This document shows positions 1-8,975 of a stretch of DNA of 38,357 nt, one piece after another. Source of the stretch: Phycisphaeraceae bacterium (GTDB lineage: Bacteria; Planctomycetota; Phycisphaerae; Phycisphaerales; Phycisphaeraceae); NCBI GenBank assembly GCA_002704825.1, contig PAIY01000140.1, positions 1 through 38,357 of the forward strand. Direction: 5' to 3'. A program made the translations under genes and the position numbers. A model generated the notes under the pieces. It did not search any database, was not told the DNA's origin, and saw nothing but the letters and a program-made list of their open reading frames with translations. Each line of letters begins with the position of its first letter. The first letter of the stretch is position 1.

Positions 1-60
1 AATACAAGGCGATACCTGAATAACAGCCCTAATCCCAAATCCCTAATCACCAATCCCTTT
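1..60. repeat. Partial copy of the CTAATCCC-family spacer repeat
   Basis: The right half of a repeat built from CTAATCCC, AAATCCC and AATCACC steps ends here; the left half is missing or lies outside the window. Its wording closely matches the right arms of the copies at 18638, 29560, 35527 and 37511. Confidence 0.6.
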
Positions 61-110
61 GATAAGGTAATTGAACATGAATTGCTGGAAACGTGCTAAT
101 GGTTTGAACG

Positions 111-145
111 GCTCAAACACGCGCGTCATCACTTGGTGTTTGAGC
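111..145. terminator. Possible hairpin downstream of the RND pump gene
   Basis: GCTCAAACAC and GTGTTTGAGC form a perfect 10-bp stem with a 15-base loop, about 40 bases past the stop codon of the minus-strand pump gene. No T-tract follows on either strand, so an intrinsic terminator is only a possibility; it could also be a transcript-end stabilising stem. Confidence 0.3.
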
Positions 146-182
146 GGAGCGGACGTGAAGCGGCGTATCGAAAATCGTCGGA

Positions 183-3100
183 TCAGACGTGGTGTTCGGG
201 GGTGGACTGGAGTACGCGGGCCTTGCCGAACCAGCAGTAATAACAGAGCTTCTTGATGTCATCGAAAATCATCATCACGCAAGGCAGGACCATCAGGATC
301 AGCAACGTTGCCGTCGCCAGACCACAAGCCAGCGCGATGGCCATAGGGATCAGGAAATGAGCCTGGAAGGATCGCTCGAGCATCAGGGGCGTGAGTCCCA
401 GGACGGTGGTCATGGAGGTGAGCATGATCGGGCGCAATCTTGCCTTGCCCGCTTCGACCAGACTTTCAAGCATGTCATGGCCCTTCTCGCGGTGTCCGTT
501 GTAGAACTCCACGAGAATCAGTGAGTCGTTAACGACAATCCCTGACAGCGCGACGAAACCGATGATACTCAAGAAAGTCAGATCAAAGCCAAGCAGCCAA
601 TGCCCCCAGATCACACCAACCAGGCTGAATGGGATAGCAAGCATCACCACCAACGGTTGAAGGTAGCTGGAGAACAGCCACGCGAGAATGACATAGACCA
701 TCACGCAGGCTGCGAGCATGCCATAGGGCATCGATGCCACCGAGCGAGCCTGACGTTCCTGGCGTCCGCCCATGTGGATCGTCAAATCCGAAAAGCGCTT
801 TCGGAAGTCGGGGATAAACTCGCGCTCGAACTTGGCGGAGACATCTTCGGGACTCACACCCGGGGAGCAGTCTGCAAGCACGGTGATCGTGCGTTTGCGA
901 TCCAGGCGTTTGATCGTCGAATAGGTCAGTCCATCACGGATATCTGCGATTTCCGAGAGAGGCACGGGTTTGCCTGCGGGGCTGATCACCCAGAGTTGCT
1001 GGACTTCCTGCAGGTCATCACGGGTCTGGTCATCCAGTCGGACCCGCACGTCGATGTCTTCGCTGCGCGCGGTGTAGACATGAGCATCAATGCCATAGAG
1101 CGCACCGCGAATCTGCTGAGCGAGGTTGGCGGTGTTAAAGCCCAATGCTGCAGCACCGGGTTTGAGACTCAGTTGGAGTTCACGCTGGCCCAGTTCGTTG
1201 TCATCACTGATATCGTGGACGCCGGCATAGCGTTTGAGTTGGGCTTTGATCTGTTCGACGGCAAGGTCCATGCGATGCATCTGCGTGCCGGAGACTTCAA
1301 TGGTGATGTCCGTGCCGCCAGGTCCGCCTTCGATGCCCGAGAAGCGCACGGAGTCCACGCCGACGAGTTTGCCAGCCAGTTCATCACGAATGTTCTGGGT
1401 GATGATGTCGGAACTGACATCACGTTCTTCGACGGGGACGAGTTCGATAAAAATCTGTGCGATGTGCGGCGCGCTGGAATCGGTGGTCGCCCCGTCATCG
1501 AAGTTGGAGCGTTGGCCGACGACGGAGTCAATCGACTGGACCTGCGGTTGTTTGAGTGACGCATCAGCAACCAGGTCAGCAATGGCGGTGGTGTTGTGTA
1601 CCGGTGTCCCGATGGGCATGCGGATATCGACGATGAGCACTTCGGTATCACTGGATGGCAGGTAGACATAGCCGACGCGTTTGCCGGTGACCATGCCGAT
1701 GGAGATGATGAGCACGGCAAAGGAGATGGTCAACGTCAGGTAACGTCGTCGCAGACACCCGGCCAGAAATTTGCCATAGGCAGGGACGATTTTGTTGAAG
1801 ATGACTTGATCGCGCTTGGTCTCAAAGCGATGCAGGAAACCGGACTCGGGTTTGTGTTCGTGTTTTTTATCGCGTTTGGCAAGGCTGTGTCCCATGTGAC
1901 TGGGCAGAATCAGCAGCGACTCGACCAGTGACATAAACAGCGCACAACCGACCACCCAGGGAAAAGCGCCCAGCAAATCACCCATGCGACCCTTGATAAA
2001 ACTCAGGGGCAAAAAGGCGACGATACTGGTTAACACCGTCGCCACCACCGGCCAGAACACACGCACCGCCCCCTGCTCAGCAGCAACGAGCGCAGGCTCG
2101 CCACGGTCATGACGTTTCTGGATATTCTCAGCAACCACAATCCCGTCATCGACCAGAAGTCCAATGACCACAATCAAGCCGAACATGGTCAGCAGGTTCA
2201 ACGTCAGGTCCAGCATCCACATGAGGACCAACGTGCCACATAGCGCGGTGACCAAGCCGATGAACACCCACATCGCTGCCCGCCAGTTGAGGAAAAACAG
2301 CAGTGTCCCAAAGACGAGTACCGCACCCTGCAACGCGTTGCGCGAGAGCAGTTCCAGACGCCCGGTGACGAAACGCGAGTAGTTGGAACTGGTTTGAATC
2401 TGCACGCCCGGGGGCATCGGCATCGGTGATCGCAAAGCCAAGTCGTAGGCCATGCGACGCTTGGTTTTGAGTTGCTGTTCTGCGGGCCGACCGTGATTAA
2501 GCAGTGCGTAGACTTTATCCTGCCAAGTGCGAACGAAGGGGTCACCACGACGTGCTGCGACATAGGCCTGGACCATGTCTGCCATGATGACGATGTCCTG
2601 ATCGCCTTCCTTGAGAATGGTGAGTCCGACGGAGGGTTTGCCTTGGAAACGGGTGACGATATCGCGGTCGGCAAAGGTCTCGCGCACCGTGCCGATATCT
2701 CCGACGGTGATCACCTGGCCGTCGGGTGAACTGGCAACGACGATTTGCCGGATGGCGGTGGCGCGTTCGTCAACGCCCATGGTTCGGATCTTGACGTTCC
2801 CGTCTTTGCCGCGAACAGTGCCCCCGGGAATCTCAGCCATCCAGTTGGAGATCGCCTGGGAGACCTGTGGCAAGCTCAAACCATAAGCGAGCATTTTCTG
2901 GCGGTGGATGTCCACGCGCAACTCGTCCTGCTTCATCCCCGAGTACATCGCCTTACCCATGCCCGGCAGGGTTTTGAGTTCATCACGAACTTCCTTGACG
3001 AGCTTCTTGAGAATCTTCTCATCCGCATCACCAAAGACACTTAGCCGCGTCACCGGGATCAACGGTTCGACTTCAGCAACAGTGATACGCTCCGCTTCAT

Positions 3101-3461
3101 CGGGTAAATCCTGAAGCGCATCAATGGCTCGCTCCAGGTCGTCGATGACCTCCTGCGTGTCATGCGTGTTTTCGTCAAACTCCACGACAATCCCCCCGCC
3201 GCCTTCAGCGAGTGTCGTTCGGAGTTTGTCGATGTTCTTGATGTCCACGACCGCGTCTTCGACTTTGCGTGCCATGGTCTCTTCGATTTCTTCAGGTGAC
3301 GCACCGGGATACACCAGCGAAATCGTCGCCATGTCCGGGTCGGTCTCCGGGAAGAACTCACGGCGCATGGTCATGGCGGTGATCACCCCCGCGATGATGA
3401 TGCTGACCATCAACAGGTTCACCGGCACAGGTTTTCGCAGGCCAAAGCCCGGTAAACTCAT
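183..3461 (-). CDS. RND-family efflux transporter, inner-membrane pump subunit
   Basis: Large inner-membrane proton-driven pump of the AcrB/MexB superfamily (1092 residues; family usually 1000-1100). The first membrane helix is near residues 12-32. The intramembrane proton-relay pair lies in GLLVDDGIVVAEN (Asp438-Asp439), as in AcrB Asp407-Asp408, and two blocks of membrane helices alternate with two periplasmic porter domains. Its ATG overlaps the TGA of the upstream adaptor gene by four bases and has an AGGAG site, so translation is probably coupled. A stretch near residues 298-350, rich in charged residues, looks inserted between porter and membrane domains compared with AcrB. The substrate cannot be told from sequence; the FPETDPDMA motif near the N-terminus fits the hydrophobe/amphiphile group better than the heavy-metal group. 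No outer-membrane factor gene is beside it. Confidence 0.93.
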   Translation of the reverse strand: MSLPGFGLRKPVPVNLLMVSIIIAGVITAMTMRREFFPETDPDMATISLVYPGASPEEIEETMARKVEDAVVDIKNIDKLRTTLAEGGGGIVVEFDENTHDTQEVIDDLERAIDALQDLPDEAERITVAEVEPLIPVTRLSVFGDADEKILKKLVKEVRDELKTLPGMGKAMYSGMKQDELRVDIHRQKMLAYGLSLPQVSQAISNWMAEIPGGTVRGKDGNVKIRTMGVDERATAIRQIVVASSPDGQVITVGDIGTVRETFADRDIVTRFQGKPSVGLTILKEGDQDIVIMADMVQAYVAARRGDPFVRTWQDKVYALLNHGRPAEQQLKTKRRMAYDLALRSPMPMPPGVQIQTSSNYSRFVTGRLELLSRNALQGAVLVFGTLLFFLNWRAAMWVFIGLVTALCGTLVLMWMLDLTLNLLTMFGLIVVIGLLVDDGIVVAENIQKRHDRGEPALVAAEQGAVRVFWPVVATVLTSIVAFLPLSFIKGRMGDLLGAFPWVVGCALFMSLVESLLILPSHMGHSLAKRDKKHEHKPESGFLHRFETKRDQVIFNKIVPAYGKFLAGCLRRRYLTLTISFAVLIISIGMVTGKRVGYVYLPSSDTEVLIVDIRMPIGTPVHNTTAIADLVADASLKQPQVQSIDSVVGQRSNFDDGATTDSSAPHIAQIFIELVPVEERDVSSDIITQNIRDELAGKLVGVDSVRFSGIEGGPGGTDITIEVSGTQMHRMDLAVEQIKAQLKRYAGVHDISDDNELGQRELQLSLKPGAAALGFNTANLAQQIRGALYGIDAHVYTARSEDIDVRVRLDDQTRDDLQEVQQLWVISPAGKPVPLSEIADIRDGLTYSTIKRLDRKRTITVLADCSPGVSPEDVSAKFEREFIPDFRKRFSDLTIHMGGRQERQARSVASMPYGMLAACVMVYVILAWLFSSYLQPLVVMLAIPFSLVGVIWGHWLLGFDLTFLSIIGFVALSGIVVNDSLILVEFYNGHREKGHDMLESLVEAGKARLRPIMLTSMTTVLGLTPLMLERSFQAHFLIPMAIALACGLATATLLILMVLPCVMMIFDDIKKLCYYCWFGKARVLQSTPEHHV

Positions 3462-4786
3462 GGCGAAACTCCTGCTTGATCCAGCTTCGTTTGATCAGCA
3501 ACAACCACCGGCTGGACCTGCTTGCCATCGGAGACCAATCGCGAAGGGGTGATGATGATGCCATCGCCTTGCTGCAATTGCGCTCCGAGAATCGCCCAGC
3601 TTTCGTCATCCAGACCGAGTTGGTCAAACTGTTTCTTGATCAGATGATTGATGTCGGCTCGCAGCGTGATCACACGCCCATCCCGGACGATCATGATCTG
3701 GTCCGCCTGGACACTTCGCGCGGGGGCAAGCCAGTGTTTTTCAACGGCGTGCGAATAGACAATGCCCTGGATGTAGCGACCGGGTGCCAGTTCACGGGTG
3801 TGTTCGTTGGCTTTGTCGAATTGAACGTACACCGTGAACGTGCGGGTGGTCGGATCATCTTCGGGGGCGATGCGCGCGATGGTGTTAGGCCATGTGGTGT
3901 CCTGCGAACCGACTGGCGAAAGTTCAACGCGATCACCGACGGAGATGGCGTTGCGGGCTGAGGCAGGTAACTGCAGCGCGACTTCAATGCGGTCGAGACT
4001 GACGATGCGTGCGATACGTTTGCCGGGGGAGACGATTTCGCCTTGATCGACATCGAGAATCTGCACCTTGCCGGAGATGGGGCTGGTGATTTCACAGCGC
4101 TCGACATCAAGCTTGGCGCGTGTGAGTGCAGCCTGCTGCGCCTGATGCTGGGCTTCCAACTCATTGCGGCTGTTTGCCAGTTGATCGAGTTTTTGCGTGG
4201 TGGCGAGCAAAGCACGTTGACGGGTGAGATAGGATTGCTGAGTACGATCCATATCCTGCTGCGTCCCTGCCTTGCGGTTAAACAGATCCTTGGCACGATC
4301 CCATTCACGTCTGGCTAAATCGACATCGGCTTCATCCAGAAGTTTTTGTTCACGGAGGAAACTTTCTTCGGTGTCGAGTTTGGCGAGATTGGCTTTGATC
4401 TGCGTGATGTTCTGCTGGGCGATTTGCTGCTGTTGGAGAAAGTCACTGTCATCGAGTTTAACCAGCAGATCACCGGCCTTGACGGACACCCCGGCCTGGA
4501 GCGTTCCAGGGATGAACTGGACAGTGCTGTTAACACGTGAGGGGACATCCGAGCGATCCATGGCAATAGCGGTGCCGTAGCCTGACCACTGCAGGCGGAC
4601 TGCAACCGGCGCTGCCTTGATGACCTGCACCTTGGGCAGGTGTTGATCCTGCGGGGTCTGTTGAACCTCGGGCGCGGTGTTGGTGAGATAACCTGCGATG
4701 CCAAAGGCAAGCAGCAGTGTCAGCAAACCGATGACGGTGCGGGTGATGATGGCCAGAGGCTTGTTGATTTTGTCTTGGTCGGACAT
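3458..4786 (-). CDS. RND efflux periplasmic adaptor (membrane fusion protein, HlyD/AcrA type)
   Basis: Periplasmic adaptor that would bridge the downstream RND pump to an outer-membrane channel. The 442-residue protein has a short cytoplasmic N-terminus, one membrane anchor (about residues 11-33), a barrel/lipoyl half-motif near 85-112 (VKAGDLLVKLDDSD), a long Gln/Lys-rich coiled-coil hairpin at about 115-230, and the second lipoyl half (SPISGKVQILDVDQGEIV) at 235-252, followed by a beta-barrel domain. I chose the ATG at 4786, which puts the anchor ten residues from the start; an in-frame GTG at 4819 would add 11 residues. The ribosome site is weak (AAAGAAAA). The stop overlaps the pump start, so the two form one unit. 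The gene begins 57 bases after rpiB on the same strand. Confidence 0.9.
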   Translation of the reverse strand: MSDQDKINKPLAIITRTVIGLLTLLLAFGIAGYLTNTAPEVQQTPQDQHLPKVQVIKAAPVAVRLQWSGYGTAIAMDRSDVPSRVNSTVQFIPGTLQAGVSVKAGDLLVKLDDSDFLQQQQIAQQNITQIKANLAKLDTEESFLREQKLLDEADVDLARREWDRAKDLFNRKAGTQQDMDRTQQSYLTRQRALLATTQKLDQLANSRNELEAQHQAQQAALTRAKLDVERCEITSPISGKVQILDVDQGEIVSPGKRIARIVSLDRIEVALQLPASARNAISVGDRVELSPVGSQDTTWPNTIARIAPEDDPTTRTFTVYVQFDKANEHTRELAPGRYIQGIVYSHAVEKHWLAPARSVQADQIMIVRDGRVITLRADINHLIKKQFDQLGLDDESWAILGAQLQQGDGIIITPSRLVSDGKQVQPVVVADQTKLDQAGVSP

Positions 4787-4843
4787 GTGATTTTCTTTGC
4801 ACTGCGGTTTGAATCCCACGTCAACATGACGCGGCTGGCCTGA

Positions 4844-5308
4844 TCATAACGCAAAGTTCTGATCTTCGAGCTCGTGAATCATTTCAAGACGTTTGGCATG
4901 TCGGGGAATCTCGCCCCACTGAGCGGTGACATACGCTTGGACCACCTGCCCAAGAATCGCTTTGCCAATGGTCAATGAACCGATGCAAAGCAGATTCATG
5001 TCATTGTTGATCACACCCTGGGCAGCGGTGTAGGGATCATGACAGAGGCAGGCATAAACGCCCTTGAACTTGTTGGCAACGATGACCGCGCCGACACCTG
5101 TGCCACAGAGCATGATGCCACGGTCGGCTTCTTTGCAAGCAATGGCGGTGGCGATGCGTTTACCGATGTCAGGATAATCGTCTTTGGCATCGTATTCACA
5201 GGCGCCCAAATCCAAGACCTCAACGCCCAGATCAGCCAATTGCGTCAAGACTTGCGGGCGTAAACCAAAGCCGGCATGATCACAGGCCAGTGCAACTTTC
5301 AGACTCAT
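4844..5308 (-). CDS. rpiB: Ribose-5-phosphate isomerase B (RpiB/LacAB family)
   Basis: Interconverts ribose 5-phosphate and ribulose 5-phosphate in the non-oxidative pentose phosphate pathway; cytosolic. The 154 residues match the usual RpiB length. CDHAGF at 9-14 begins the phosphate/sugar site, and CGTGVG at 68-73 carries the Cys that acts as base in E. coli RpiB. ANKFKG at 78-83 and NNDMN near 101-105 are also family landmarks. LacAB-type sugar phosphate isomerases share this fold, so a role on another sugar phosphate (e.g. allose or galactose 6-phosphate) is not excluded. The start overlaps the stop of the upstream oxidoreductase by four bases (ATGA), so the two are translationally coupled, which hints at a shared sugar pathway. 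Confidence 0.92.
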   Translation of the reverse strand: MSLKVALACDHAGFGLRPQVLTQLADLGVEVLDLGACEYDAKDDYPDIGKRIATAIACKEADRGIMLCGTGVGAVIVANKFKGVYACLCHDPYTAAQGVINNDMNLLCIGSLTIGKAILGQVVQAYVTAQWGEIPRHAKRLEMIHELEDQNFAL

Positions 5309-6339
5309 GCTTGTTCTCCGTCAAAAATCACACCTGCAGATTCACGCAGCGCATCGAGCGTCTGCATGTTGGCGATGGTGTCCTGGGCCGTGATCGTCGG
5401 CGATGCGCCATCCATGACCACCGCAGCGAAGTCGTCTGCTTCCAAACCATATAACGGGCGACCGGCATCGACGGACACTTCCTTAGACATGGGACCGGCG
5501 GCGGCAGCGCCTTTGTCCATGCGCGGCGGTGTGCCACGGTTAAGCGTATAGGTCGCCTTCTCGGTTGGCGGCTTCCATGGGATGGGGATGGTGATGTAGC
5601 CTTCGTCACCGCAGATGTAAGCCGCGTTGTCAGCGTGCAGGGTCATGCCACAGGTGAAGCTGGCGAGCACGTCGTCAGCAAAATGCATCGTGCCACTGGT
5701 GAGAATGTCCACGCCGTCATCGTTGAGACGTGACGTTGCGTGGACAGCCTGGGGTTCTGAGCCGATGTAGTGACGCGAGAAGTTCACGCAGTAACAACCG
5801 ATATCCATCAACGCCCCACCGGCACAGGCGCGGCTGAATCGGATGTTACCTTCAGGGTTGTTGACCTTGAAACAGAAGCTGGTGCGGATGGCCTGAATCT
5901 TGCCAATCGCGCCTTCGGCGATGTGCCTGGCAATGGCGTGATGCAGCGGGTGACTGCGGTACATGAACGCTTCGACCAGCACTTTACCCGAGGTCTTGGC
6001 CTGCTCAAACATCGCGGTGGCCTGGTCGGCATTGTTGGCAATCGGCTTTTCACAGAGTACGTGCTTGCCAGCTTGCAATGCTTTGAGCGTCCATTCCATG
6101 TGCATGTGATTGGGCAGCGCCAGATAAATTGCATCGACATCCGCACAGTCCAATAATCGGTCGTAGCCTTCAAAAGCATGGGCCTTGGCGTCGTGCTTGT
6201 CGGTGAAGGCAGAAGCGGATGCCTGCGTGCGTGATGCAGCAGCGGTTAATTGCCCGCGTGATGATCCGGCGAGTCCCTGGGCGAACTGGTTGGCAATGTT
6301 GCCGGTCCCCATGATGCCCCATCGCAAACGTTCGGTCAT
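5305..6339 (-). CDS. Gfo/Idh/MocA family NAD(P)-dependent oxidoreductase
   Basis: Sugar or cyclitol dehydrogenase-like protein (344 residues). The N-terminal Rossmann fold begins with GIMGTGNIA (8-16), the family's CEKPI motif is at 96-100 with the catalytic Lys98, and the C-terminal substrate domain has GGALMDIGCY at 174-183, where the Asp and Tyr/His positions line the active site. The substrate cannot be assigned. A good AAAGGA site precedes the ATG. It is the first gene of a run through rpiB, the adaptor and the pump. A second, only distantly similar member of the family lies at 22387-23382. Confidence 0.9.
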   Translation of the reverse strand: MTERLRWGIMGTGNIANQFAQGLAGSSRGQLTAAASRTQASASAFTDKHDAKAHAFEGYDRLLDCADVDAIYLALPNHMHMEWTLKALQAGKHVLCEKPIANNADQATAMFEQAKTSGKVLVEAFMYRSHPLHHAIARHIAEGAIGKIQAIRTSFCFKVNNPEGNIRFSRACAGGALMDIGCYCVNFSRHYIGSEPQAVHATSRLNDDGVDILTSGTMHFADDVLASFTCGMTLHADNAAYICGDEGYITIPIPWKPPTEKATYTLNRGTPPRMDKGAAAAGPMSKEVSVDAGRPLYGLEADDFAAVVMDGASPTITAQDTIANMQTLDALRESAGVIFDGEQA

Positions 6340-6521
6340 GATCCAATCCTTTTATCATTGTGATTGCAGAGATGCATCTTATCACACCCTGTGTTTGATG
6401 ACCGATAAGCGGGCAATGGTTACAGGTGTTTTTTCCGTCATAACCGTTAATTGACCTTCATCGAACATGCCATTCGGCCGATATCGAGTCTGACAGTACT
6501 CCAGGGAAACGAGAGAGAGAG

Positions 6522-7088
6522 ATGGTAAACAGACAACGTTTGATCAAGATTGCAGCGGCTTTGGCCATTGGTGTGATTGTCTATACCCTGCGTCCGATGC
6601 CTGAATATGCCTTGCATGCGCGGACGGCTGCGGGGCTTTACGACCAGGCGACGGTGGATGTCATGCCAACGCTCCAATCACTGACGCGCCAGGCAGCGAG
6701 TGTGGAAGCGGAGATGATCAACGCCCAGGCGATGCTGGACCTGTCCACGATCCCGCAGGAAGCTGTGGTCCAACTGAATTATCACCTCACGGAGTTGGAC
6801 ACCTTGGCCAAGGGCATGCACAAGCAACTCGTTGAGCTTTACGGCCAGGAACGCATCGAACGCATGATCAACCTCCCGGATTGGGCAACGGAGACGATCG
6901 CCCTGTCGCAGGTGCTCAAGCAATTGCCATTGGCAAAGACCGATGCAGCCCTGTCAAAATCCATGCATCGCCAACTCGTCGGTAATTTGCAATGGATCGA
7001 ACGCGCGTTGTCTGATCTGCAGACCATGCTTCAACGCGAGACGCTGTCCGCCAGCCCCACGACGCCGCCGTCAACACCTGTCAATTGA
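6522..7088 (+). CDS. Hypothetical membrane-anchored helical protein
   Basis: No family recognised. The 188-residue product starts with a short basic stretch and one hydrophobic segment (about 9-22) that looks like an uncleaved anchor or signal. The rest is mostly helical with long Leu/Gln/Glu-rich heptad-like stretches (about 50-170) and ends in a Ser/Thr/Pro tail. The domain would face the periplasm. The start is preceded by a purine-rich GAGAGAGAGA tract that can act as ribosome site. It stands divergent from the Gfo/Idh/MocA operon. Confidence 0.65.
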   Translation: MVNRQRLIKIAAALAIGVIVYTLRPMPEYALHARTAAGLYDQATVDVMPTLQSLTRQAASVEAEMINAQAMLDLSTIPQEAVVQLNYHLTELDTLAKGMHKQLVELYGQERIERMINLPDWATETIALSQVLKQLPLAKTDAALSKSMHRQLVGNLQWIERALSDLQTMLQRETLSASPTTPPSTPVN

Positions 7089-7185
7089 TACAGTCTGCAC
7101 AACCGACAGGCCATCCCTGCCGTCAAACAAAAAATTTCATTTTGATCATGCATCCCCGCAAACCATGGGATAAAGCTTGATCACT

Positions 7186-7497
7186 ATGAAAGCAAAACTC
7201 ATCCTTACCGTCTTTGGGGTCCTGGGGCTCGTATTCATTACAGGTTGTACCTGCACCCAGAAAACATCACTGCGTTGCTTGCCATGCGAGAACGCCAAGC
7301 CCGTGGATTGTGCACCTGCACCGGCTCCGGCTCCGGTTGCTGTAACGCCTGCATCCACGTGTCTGCCCTGTGAGCAGAAGAAGGTGGCCTACGTCGCACC
7401 GACGCCTGCTCCGGCACCGGCACCCGTTGTCGTCAAACGTGACTGTCTTGAATGCGTCAACGGCCAGCCCGACTACAGCGAATACCAGTGGCGATAA
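7186..7497 (+). CDS. Small CxxC-rich putative lipoprotein
   Basis: Putative exported lipoprotein of 103 residues. The signal peptide is followed by a lipobox FITGC with the lipidated Cys at position 21. The mature part has three CxxC pairs (CLPC, CLPC, CLEC) separated by two low-complexity Pro-Ala linkers (PAPAPAP). The spacing of the pairs could bind metal or form disulfides; which one is unknown. I use the ATG at 7186; the frame could also open at a TTG three codons earlier. A strong terminator lies about 90 bases downstream, so the gene is probably the end of its own short transcript. Confidence 0.7.
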   Translation: MKAKLILTVFGVLGLVFITGCTCTQKTSLRCLPCENAKPVDCAPAPAPAPVAVTPASTCLPCEQKKVAYVAPTPAPAPAPVVVKRDCLECVNGQPDYSEYQWR

Positions 7498-7586
7498 AAA
7501 CAAATCATTAACGGACTGCCAACCCAGGGCATGTCTGCGTCAGGGGAAACAGTACGCGACATGCTCAAACAGTCTGCGATCAGGCA

Positions 7587-7616
7587 AGCGTGATGTCTCA
7601 GCATCACGCTTTTTTT
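7587..7616 (+). terminator. Rho-independent terminator
   Basis: AGCGTGATG and CATCACGCT form a 9-bp stem with a six-base loop, followed directly by seven T residues. It ends the transcript of the CxxC lipoprotein gene and isolates it from the PEP-CTERM gene. Confidence 0.85.
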
Positions 7617-7796
7617 ATGCGCCGATTCCATGGTGATCAATTCGATAGCGCATCAACTTCAGCTTGTAACCTTTGTATCAATCATGCGCATCGCCCCCAG
7701 AAAAACAGGGACAAAATCACAACCATAACTAAAGTCATCCGACATTCGTTCATTTTCGAGGTTCCTTTCTCACAACTCAAGCACAAAGGGTATCTC

Positions 7797-8489
7797 ATGA
7801 AAACAACCAAACTTCTCACCATGCTCATTGCACTGCTGACCATCGCCATGATGAGTCAGAAATCACAGGCCGCTCTCGTTCTGGACTTCGACACCGACAG
7901 CTACGGCAATGCCATCCAGGCCGGCCAGTTCATTGACAATGAGTATGCCAACTGGGGCATCAACATCTCCGCGTACAACCAGTACGGCCCGGACTATGCC
8001 ATCACGTTTGACACTGCCCATCCCACCGGCAACGATCCGGATCTGGAAACGCCCGGCTACAACAACTCAGTCGATCTGCATAACGTCCTGATCATTGCTG
8101 ACAGTATCACTGACAACAACAACGACGATCTGGTCGATGATCCCAACGATCAGGCAGGTTCATTCCCCGGCTATATCCAATTCGACTTTGATGCGGATCA
8201 AAGCGGGGATGTCACCTTCAGCTTCCTGGATATTGAAGAATCCGGTGGCAGCATCAGCTTCCTGCTTGACGGCGTGCTGCAGTCAGGATTCAGCCTCGCG
8301 CCCAACGGCGACAACGGCTACAGCAGCTTCACACGCGGTGCTGCCCTTTTCGACAGCATCAAAGTCCACTTCGCTGGTTCCGGTGCTTTGGCATCCGTGA
8401 CCGTCGTTCCCGAACCGGCTTCAATGAGCCTGCTGGCCTTCGGCGCCCTGATGATCGGCATGCGTCCGAAGCGCAAGCGTGTTGCCTGA
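7797..8489 (+). CDS. PEP-CTERM sorting domain exported protein
   Basis: Exported protein of 230 residues carrying a C-terminal PEP-CTERM signal: VPEPAS, a hydrophobic helix (MSLLAFGALMIGM) and a basic RPKRKR tail. In other bacteria such tails are processed by exosortase and direct the protein to the cell surface. A cleavable N-terminal signal ends at SQA (about residue 25). The middle is acidic and rich in Asp/Asn/Gly, with a beta-rich look and DxDxDG-like steps (near NNNDDLVDDPND) that could bind calcium; its specific role is unknown. I chose the ATG preceded by AAAGGG; a longer reading frame upstream lacks signal-peptide character. About 180 bases of leader follow the previous terminator. 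Confidence 0.88.
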   Translation: MKTTKLLTMLIALLTIAMMSQKSQAALVLDFDTDSYGNAIQAGQFIDNEYANWGINISAYNQYGPDYAITFDTAHPTGNDPDLETPGYNNSVDLHNVLIIADSITDNNNDDLVDDPNDQAGSFPGYIQFDFDADQSGDVTFSFLDIEESGGSISFLLDGVLQSGFSLAPNGDNGYSSFTRGAALFDSIKVHFAGSGALASVTVVPEPASMSLLAFGALMIGMRPKRKRVA

Positions 8490-8550
8490 TCCTGAAAACC
8501 AAAAGTAAAACGCGGGTGTGACTGAGATGTCCCACCTGGCCATCAATGCA

Positions 8551-8585
8551 AAACGGGATGCGCCTGTTAAGGTCGCATCCCGTTT
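8551..8585. terminator. Bidirectional terminator between convergent genes
   Basis: AAACGGGATGCG and CGCATCCCGTTT form a perfect 12-bp stem around an 11-base loop, between the convergent PEP-CTERM and STAS genes. T-rich stretches follow on both strands (TTT on plus, TTTT on minus), so it could serve both transcripts. Confidence 0.8.
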
Positions 8586-8631
8586 GCGTTTGGACCCCTT
8601 GGTCTGGGTGTATTGCGTTTGGTATCAAATC

Positions 8632-8970
8632 TCAGGCAAGCACAGCCATCGCGTCTTCTTCACTGTCAACCAGTTCCATCAACTGCTCAAGGCGTGCATG
8701 ATTCAAAGCGGTCTTCACATTGGCATTGCAGCCCACGAGAATGAGCTTGTGATCCGTGCGTTTTAATGCCTTGGCGGACTCCACGAAAATGCGCATCCCC
8801 AGTGAACTGATAAAGTCCACTTCGGTCATATCCACGATGGCATGCTCTCTGGCCGAAGTCACTGCGCCCTGGAATTTCATATCGATCTCACCGGTGCCCC
8901 CGATGTCCAGCGAACCGATGAGCTTGATCTGTGTCAGCCCATCAGGACGGTCAATGACCTGCATTTGCAT
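8632..8970 (-). CDS. STAS-domain protein, anti-sigma factor antagonist type (copy 1)
   Basis: Single STAS domain of 112 residues, the size of SpoIIAA/RsbV anti-anti-sigma factors. The segment VDFISSLGM at 51-59 aligns with the phosphorylatable loop of SpoIIAA; Ser56 falls where the regulatory Ser lies, but the normal D-S-S-G is here S-S-L-G. Family knowledge suggests switching by phosphorylation of this Ser by an HPK-like anti-sigma kinase, but no such kinase or phosphatase is in the window. By eye about half of its residues are identical to the neighbouring STAS protein, so the pair is a tandem duplication. A GGAG site sits eight bases before the ATG and inside a possible hairpin. Confidence 0.88.
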   Translation of the reverse strand: MQMQVIDRPDGLTQIKLIGSLDIGGTGEIDMKFQGAVTSAREHAIVDMTEVDFISSLGMRIFVESAKALKRTDHKLILVGCNANVKTALNHARLEQLMELVDSEEDAMAVLA

Positions 8971-8975
8971 GAGGA

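Noticed and set aside
600..1559. 319-codon open frame on the plus strand
   Set aside because: It lies fully antisense to the well-supported RND pump gene, has no ribosome site and reads as a His/Asp-rich shadow.
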